A DNA stretch of 64,000 nucleotides from SFLA01 sp045595785. GTDB taxonomy: Bacteria > Bacillota > Clostridia > Oscillospirales > CAG-382. Both the position numbers and the translations under genes were made by a program. Location of the stretch: NCBI GenBank assembly GCA_045595785.1, contig JAZOBE010000013.1:3137-67136 (forward strand). The letters are read 5' to 3'. Positions 59,263 through 64,000 of the stretch are shown here, piece after piece. The notes beneath the pieces were generated by a model. The model was not told where the DNA came from. It searched no databases and was given only the letters and a program-made list of their open reading frames with translations. Each line of letters opens with the position of its first letter. Positions within the stretch are counted from its first letter, which is position 1.

Positions 59263-60288
59263 TTATTCAATAACTTTTACCCATCCGTTGGGAGGCGTAA
59301 TTCTTCCCATCTGGATTCCGGTAAGAGTATCATAAAGCTTCTTCACTGTATCTCCCATACCGCTTTCACCGATGTTGAAGCATATCTCGTTTCCGTGGTC
59401 AACGATCTTCCCTACAGGAGAAATTACAGCAGCTGTACCGCAAAGACCGCATTCCGCAAAATCCTTGATTTCAGATAAAGCTACTTCCCTTTCCTCAACT
59501 TCCATACCGAGATAATCCTTTGCGACCTGAAGCAAGGAACGTCTGGTGATAGAGGGCAGTATAGTATCAGATTTAGGAGTAACCAGCTTGCCATCCTTGG
59601 TAACAAAAATTATATTGGCACCGCCGGTTTCTTCAATGTGAGTACGTGTAGCAGAATCAACATAGACGTTTTCGTCATACCCCTGCTCGTGTGCATCAAC
59701 AATTGCATAAAGACTCATAGCATAGTTAAGACCGGCTTTAATATGACCGGTGCCTCGGGGAGCTGCACGATCAAAGTCAGACACGCGAAGAGTAAGCGGT
59801 CTTACTCCACCCTTAAAATAAGGTCCGACGGGAGTAGCAAAAATACGGAACTGAAACTCATTAGCAGGTTTTACGCCGATAATAGAATCATAACCGAACA
59901 TATAGGGGCGTAGATACAGAGACGCGCCCGAGCCGTAAGGCGGTACCCATTCAGAGTTTGCTTTTACGGTTTTAACAACAGCTTCCACAAAACGTTCTTC
60001 AGGGAAAACCGGCATTTTCATTCGACGACACGAATCAGCCATACGAGCGGCATTAAGGTCAGGACGGAAACAAACTATTCTGCCATCCTCAGTAGTGTAA
60101 GCCTTAAGACCCTCGAAGCAGGTCTGCGCATATTGTAAAACACATGCGCATTCGTTCATCGTAACAGTTGCGTCACCGGTAAGTATACCATCGTCCCAAG
60201 CACCGTTTTTGTAATTGGAAACGTAACGAAGGTCGGTCTGAATATAACCAAAGCCCAAATTGGGCCAATCTATATCTTTTCTTGCCAT
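59263..60288 (-). CDS. ilvE: Branched-chain amino acid aminotransferase
   Basis: About 341 residues, class IV PLP aminotransferase. Landmarks: LGFGYIQTD near the N-terminus, the PLP Lys in GHIKAGLNYA, and ETGGANIIFVT. The ATG at 60288 has AGAGG about nine bases upstream and matches family starts (MARKDIDWPNLGFGY); a further ATG upstream lacks a site. It performs the final step to Val, Leu and Ile. It lies downstream of proC and so is in the proline operon, not the ilv one. Confidence 0.95.
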   Translation of the reverse strand: MARKDIDWPNLGFGYIQTDLRYVSNYKNGAWDDGILTGDATVTMNECACVLQYAQTCFEGLKAYTTEDGRIVCFRPDLNAARMADSCRRMKMPVFPEERFVEAVVKTVKANSEWVPPYGSGASLYLRPYMFGYDSIIGVKPANEFQFRIFATPVGPYFKGGVRPLTLRVSDFDRAAPRGTGHIKAGLNYAMSLYAIVDAHEQGYDENVYVDSATRTHIEETGGANIIFVTKDGKLVTPKSDTILPSITRRSLLQVAKDYLGMEVEEREVALSEIKDFAECGLCGTAAVISPVGKIVDHGNEICFNIGESGMGDTVKKLYDTLTGIQMGRITPPNGWVKVIE

Positions 60289-60316
60289 AGTAATATACCT
60301 CTTGTCATTCATTAAT

Positions 60317-61108
60317 TTAAGCTTTCTTGCCTAATTCACGATTCTTCTCTGCGGCAGCAACCACACAATTGATTACTGCACTTCTGAATCCCTCTTGCTC
60401 CAAAACACGCACCCCTTCTATAGTGCTTCCGCCGGGTGAGCACACCGCGTCCTTCAATTCTCCGGGGTGCTTTCCGGTAGAAATAACCATTTCGGCAGCG
60501 CCCGCAAGCACGTTTGCAGCATATTCCACCGCTTTGGCTCTTGGAATACCGCATGAAACGGCACCATCTGCCAACGCCTCGATAAACATATAGGCATATG
60601 CAGGACCGCAGCCGGATACAGCAGTGGCGGGATCAAATAATTTTTCAGGGAGCATATCTATTTTTCCCGCAAAACGAATATCGTTTACGAAGTCATAAAG
60701 GTCCGCATCGGAAACAAGTTCATTACGGCAATACAAGACCACACCTTTTTCAACGCTGACGGGAGTGTTTGGCATAATACGGATAACCGGCATATCACCG
60801 CCAGCCATATCAGATATCGTGTCAGTTGTAAGCCCTGCTGCCATTGAAATAAGCACGGGACGGCGTTGTGTTAAAATTTCAGAAATACCTTTAATAACAT
60901 CAGCCATCATCTGCGGCTTTACACATAGAAAAATCCTATCACAATTTAATGCTATATTTTTTACATCAGTATAAGAAACACCAATTTCATCAGCAAAAAT
61001 CTTTGCTTTTCCGCTTCTGTCGGAAACGCAAAAATCGGTATTCACTTTTACCAAAGCGCGCGCAACAGCGCTTCCCATGTTACCGCATCCTATAAATCCG
61101 TATTTCAT
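60317..61108 (-). CDS. proC: Pyrroline-5-carboxylate reductase
   Basis: About 263 residues. The NAD(P) motif is FIGCGNMGSAV; later VRIMPNTPV and the C-terminal signature CSPGGSTIEGVRVLE. It reduces P5C to proline. Start ATG 61108 has GGAG seven bases upstream; the TTG two codons earlier is weaker. It is third of proB-proA-proC-ilvE. Confidence 0.96.
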   Translation of the reverse strand: MKYGFIGCGNMGSAVARALVKVNTDFCVSDRSGKAKIFADEIGVSYTDVKNIALNCDRIFLCVKPQMMADVIKGISEILTQRRPVLISMAAGLTTDTISDMAGGDMPVIRIMPNTPVSVEKGVVLYCRNELVSDADLYDFVNDIRFAGKIDMLPEKLFDPATAVSGCGPAYAYMFIEALADGAVSCGIPRAKAVEYAANVLAGAAEMVISTGKHPGELKDAVCSPGGSTIEGVRVLEQEGFRSAVINCVVAAAEKNRELGKKA

Positions 61109-61118
61109 AAGCAATCTC

Positions 61119-62369
61119 CTATCTGGTATGTCCGTTTCCGGAGATAATGTATTTATATGTTGTAAGTTCTTTGAGCCCCATAGGACCTCTTGCGTGCAGT
61201 TTTTGTGTTGAAATTCCCATCTCGCAGCCTAAGCCGAATTCTCCTCCATCTGTAAATCTGGTAGAAGCATTTATATATACTGCCGCACTATCAACAAGTT
61301 GAGAGAATTTTTGCTGTGCTTCAGGGTCTCTGCTTATTATCGCTTCACTGTGACCGGTTGAATGAGCAGATATATGAGCAATAGCCTCGTCGGTATTGTC
61401 TACACATTTTACAGCAAGAATGTAATCAAGAAACTCAGTATCAAAATCTTCTGCTACGGCAGGAGTACCTTCAACTATTCCGGCAGCAGTTTGATCAAGC
61501 CGCAGCTCTACCGGCTGTAAGCCTTTCTCTGCTCTGTCAGTAACGATCCTCCGATGCAAACGAGGTAAAAAGTCACAAGCTATATCTTTGTCAACCAACA
61601 ACACTTCCTCAGCGTTACAAACACTGGGACGGCTGGTTTTTGCATTTTCAATAATATCAAGCGCCATATCAAGATCTGCGCTTTTTTCAACGTAAACATG
61701 GCAGATACCCGTGCCGGTAGCAATGCACGGAACGGTAGCCTGACGCACGCATGCGTTAATAAGTCCCGCACCGCCTCGGGGAATAAGAATATCAACGTAT
61801 CCATTGGCGGTCATAAGCGCAGTTGCGCTGTTTCGTGAAGGGTCAGTAACCAGATTCACCGCATCCTCTGTAACACCGGCTTTTTTGAGTCCGCATTTCA
61901 AAGCATCAACAATTGCTTTGGCTGAATTAAACGCCTCTTTGCCGGAACGAAGAATACATACGTTTCCGCTTTTAAGAGCCAGTGCCGCAGCGTCCGCAGT
62001 AACGTTAGGGCGGCTTTCGTATATAATAGCAACTACACCGACGGGAACAGCTACCTTTTGAATAACAAGACCATCATCACGTGTATAGGTATCAAGAATA
62101 TGTCCCACAGGGTCAGGCAAAGCCGCAACAGCTTTAATTCCATCAGACATACCCTTAATACGGGATTCGTTAAGCATAAGGCGATCGAGCATAACATCGG
62201 GGATATTACCCTTTGCAGACTCAATATCCAAGCGATTAGCTTCAAGTATTGTGGTGGAATTTTCCATAAGCGCATCCGCCATAAACAGCAGAGCCTTGTT
62301 TTTTTGTTCTGTATTAAGCGAAGCAACGAGCGGTTTTGCGTTTTTTGCGGAATTTAACAGGTTTTGCAT
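61119..62369 (-). CDS. proA: Gamma-glutamyl phosphate reductase
   Basis: 416 residues, an aldehyde-dehydrogenase fold. The active-site Cys is in RPSVCNAEEVLL, and the C-terminal GEFGLGCEMGISTQKLHARGPMGL is the family signature. It reduces glutamyl phosphate to the semialdehyde that cyclises to P5C. It overlaps proB by 16 bases. Confidence 0.96.
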   Translation of the reverse strand: MQNLLNSAKNAKPLVASLNTEQKNKALLFMADALMENSTTILEANRLDIESAKGNIPDVMLDRLMLNESRIKGMSDGIKAVAALPDPVGHILDTYTRDDGLVIQKVAVPVGVVAIIYESRPNVTADAAALALKSGNVCILRSGKEAFNSAKAIVDALKCGLKKAGVTEDAVNLVTDPSRNSATALMTANGYVDILIPRGGAGLINACVRQATVPCIATGTGICHVYVEKSADLDMALDIIENAKTSRPSVCNAEEVLLVDKDIACDFLPRLHRRIVTDRAEKGLQPVELRLDQTAAGIVEGTPAVAEDFDTEFLDYILAVKCVDNTDEAIAHISAHSTGHSEAIISRDPEAQQKFSQLVDSAAVYINASTRFTDGGEFGLGCEMGISTQKLHARGPMGLKELTTYKYIISGNGHTR

Positions 62370-63136
62370 ATTTTTCTCTCCGTAAAAGTGGTACCTACAG
62401 GCTTACCATCAAGAATATCATACAGATTTTCGGGATGATTACCGTTTGTAATTATCATATCGCAACCACATTCAAGACAGATTTTCGCTGCTTGAAGCTT
62501 GGTTACCATACCGCCTGTGCCCTGATTTGAAGCACTTGCGCCGGCGACAGAACACAACTTGTCATCAATACAGTAAACAGTGGGAATAAGCTTTGCATTT
62601 GGATCAGTGTGAGGATCTGCAGTATACAGACCGTCGATATCCGAAAGCAAAATCAGTTTTTGCGCCTTTACAGATGCCGCAACGATTGCTGCCAAGGTAT
62701 CATTATCTCCTATAACAATCTCATCGGTTGCGACAGTATCATTCTCATTAATAATGGGAATAGCATTCAGTTCCAGCAGACGGTCGAGTGTATTATTAAA
62801 ATTATTGTGACGGGTCTCATTCTTGACGTCTTCACCGGTTATCAGAAGCTGAGCTACTGTATGATGATACTGACTGAAGATTCTATCGTAAGTATACATA
62901 AGCTCGCACTGACCGACAGCCGCAGAAGCCTGCTTAGTGGGAATGTCCGCAGGTCTGCTTACCAAACCAAGCTTGCCCACGCCCATACCGATAGCACCGG
63001 AAGACACAAGAATTATTTGGTTTCCCGCATTTTTCATATCACTGATTATTTTACACATCTCTTCCACCCTACGGATGTTAAGGTGTCCGGTAGGATGAGC
63101 CAAGGTGCTGGTGCCGATTTTAATAACAATACGCAT
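62354..63136 (-). CDS. proB: Glutamate 5-kinase (short form without PUA domain)
   Basis: 260 residues starting MRIVIKIGTSTL, chosen by a GGGGGC ribosome site and family starts. It has VSSGAIGMG, the NENDTV motif and TGGMVTKLQAA. The C-terminal PUA domain found in many ProB proteins is absent. It phosphorylates glutamate, the first step to proline, and is feedback-sensitive in relatives. It is the first gene of the pro operon with its own promoter. Confidence 0.95.
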   Translation of the reverse strand: MRIVIKIGTSTLAHPTGHLNIRRVEEMCKIISDMKNAGNQIILVSSGAIGMGVGKLGLVSRPADIPTKQASAAVGQCELMYTYDRIFSQYHHTVAQLLITGEDVKNETRHNNFNNTLDRLLELNAIPIINENDTVATDEIVIGDNDTLAAIVAASVKAQKLILLSDIDGLYTADPHTDPNAKLIPTVYCIDDKLCSVAGASASNQGTGGMVTKLQAAKICLECGCDMIITNGNHPENLYDILDGKPVGTTFTERKICKTC

Positions 63137-63167
63137 AACTTTGCCCCCATTATAACAATACACACTA

Positions 63168-63196
63168 ATTATATTAATTAAATCAGTAAAAATCAA
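63168..63196 (-). promoter_or_regulatory. SigA-type promoter of the pro operon
   Basis: TTGATT (63191-63196), a 17-base spacer and TATAAT (63168-63173) on the minus strand. Confidence 0.65.
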
Positions 63197-63269
63197 GATG
63201 TTAAATGCCCTTATTTATAAGTTTTTTTGCTTAATAATTGTATAAAATAGAATATTTATTCACCAGCTA

Positions 63270-63298
63270 TTGACTTTAGCGCGATAAAGTGATACAAT
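63270..63298 (+). promoter_or_regulatory. SigA promoter of yerC-hisZ
   Basis: TTGACT (63270-63275), a 17-base spacer and TACAAT (63293-63298), 28 bases before the ATG. Confidence 0.8.
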
Positions 63299-63326
63299 AG
63301 CGAAAATTACAGAAAGGCGTTGCCGT

Positions 63327-63638
63327 ATGAAAGATATACATAATATTGATACTGACATTCTGTTTGATGCAATATTATCTCTAAAGAATAAGGAAGAATG
63401 TTATACCTTCTTTGAAGACATATGTACCCTCAAGGAGCTGGAAGCCATATCACAGAGATATCTCGTTGCCAGACAGCTTGACGAAGGAAAAAACTATAAT
63501 GATGTATCCGAAGACACAGGTGCAAGCTCCACAACAATATGCAGAGTAAACAAATGCCTTCAACACGGTGGCGGATACCGTATGGTGCTTGACAGAATGA
63601 AAAAAGCGGGAGATGCGCAAAATGATGAGAAAAGATGA
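63327..63638 (+). CDS. yerC: YerC/YecD TrpR-family regulator
   Basis: 103 residues. The TrpR-like helix-turn-helix includes FFEDICTLKELEAISQRYLVA and YNDVSEDTGASSTTICRVNKCL. This TrpR-related YerC group sits near histidine or purine genes in Clostridia. The next gene overlaps by 17 bases and encodes HisZ, so it may regulate or be part of a his operon. Ligand unknown. Confidence 0.9.
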   Translation: MKDIHNIDTDILFDAILSLKNKEECYTFFEDICTLKELEAISQRYLVARQLDEGKNYNDVSEDTGASSTTICRVNKCLQHGGGYRMVLDRMKKAGDAQNDEKR

Positions 63639-64000
63639 GCAAGCGGTATTTGCATTACGCGAATTATATGAAAAATACGGATACAACCGTTACAAAATGA
63701 GCAGATTTGAGGAATACGATCTGTATGTCAATAACAAAGATTTTCTTATTTCTGATCAGGTAATTACATTTACGGATAAAAGCGGCAGACTGCTGGCTAT
63801 GAAGCCTGACGTAACGCTTTCCATTATAAAAAACGCACCTGATGTAAAGAATGAAGTGCAAAAGGTTTATTATAACGAAAACGTTTACAGAGCTTCCGGT
63901 AACCAAGCGTTTCGCGAGATAATGCAGACCGGACTTGAATGTATTGGCGACCTTGGCAGCTATGAAATAACCGAAGCTGTCCTTCTGGCGGCTAAAAGCT
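63622..64000 (+). CDS. hisZ: HisZ, ATP phosphoribosyltransferase regulatory subunit (partial)
   Basis: The N-terminal 126 residues run off the right edge. The class II aaRS-like fold shows SRFEEYDLYVNNKDFL, TFTDKSGRLLAMKPDVTLSI and VYYNENVYRAS...REIMQTGLECIG, typical of HisZ rather than HisS. It activates the short HisG enzyme for histidine synthesis. The ATG at 63622 overlaps the yerC end; GGGAG lies nine bases upstream. Confidence 0.9.
   Translation, partial: MMRKDEQAVFALRELYEKYGYNRYKMSRFEEYDLYVNNKDFLISDQVITFTDKSGRLLAMKPDVTLSIIKNAPDVKNEVQKVYYNENVYRASGNQAFREIMQTGLECIGDLGSYEITEAVLLAAKS

Noticed and set aside
57831..63136. One single operon from proB to ilvD
   Set aside because: A strong promoter between ilvE and ilvA (59186-59214) supports two units, although read-through cannot be excluded.

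Overview
The window looks like a chromosomal segment of an endospore-forming, Gram-positive member of the Clostridia (Firmicutes), probably from the Oscillospirales/Ruminococcaceae-like part of the class. The evidence is a SipL-type spore morphogenesis protein, both dipicolinate synthase subunits, meso-diaminopimelate dehydrogenase, single-membrane lipoproteins, SigA-type promoters with strong AGGAGG ribosome sites, and an AT-rich composition (roughly 40% G+C by eye). There is no rRNA, prophage, insertion sequence or CRISPR array. This is mostly core chromosome with small accessory islands.

Layout: 1-1100 holds the tail of a possible LacI-type regulator, a PAP2 membrane protein and two tRNAs. 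1300-4570 is a sporulation block: a tiny hydrophobic protein, SipL and DpaA/DpaB. 4600-7450 holds a GHL10 lipoprotein, a CCA-adding enzyme, a tRNA-Thr and a DtxR-like regulator. 7700-9260 is a secreted, membrane-anchored protein with GC-richer codons. 9370-14060 holds TldE/TldD, a short-chain dehydrogenase and DAP dehydrogenase. 14100-20260 holds a GH13 glucosidase with a tiny companion ORF, a lipoprotein/YwaF-like pair, a MerR-lipocalin regulator, LuxS and an AEC transporter. 20350-23490 holds a decayed ATPase gene and an operon in which a Card1/Can2-like (CARF plus PD-(D/E)xK, DUF1887) nuclease lies between two HAD phosphatases. 23580-31670 holds a giant MacB-like ABC transporter, PgsA, FtsH, a two-component system and an AlkD-like protein.

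31914-39810 is a complete seven-gene arginine operon, argGHCJBDF. It has a strong promoter and ArgR-box-like dyads. 39850-47970 holds a repeat-rich surface protein, a BlaR1/BlaI pair with dyads over the promoter, a secreted NUC1-type nuclease operon with two tandem paralogous membrane proteins, and a DUF815 ATPase.

47967-63140 is amino-acid biosynthesis on the minus strand. One promoter with a structured leader drives ilvA-ridA-leuA-leuC-leuD-leuB-ilvB-ilvN-ilvC-ilvD and probably the DUF815 gene. A second promoter drives proB-proA-proC-ilvE. The window ends with a TrpR-like YerC regulator overlapping hisZ, the likely start of a histidine operon.

The most interesting candidates for undescribed biology are the stand-alone Card1-like nuclease/HAD operon without CRISPR, the MerR protein with two BlaR1-type lipocalin repeats and a 19-bp-spacer promoter, and the four-gene secreted nuclease operon. 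All functional links are inferred from sequence reading alone; no database search was run.
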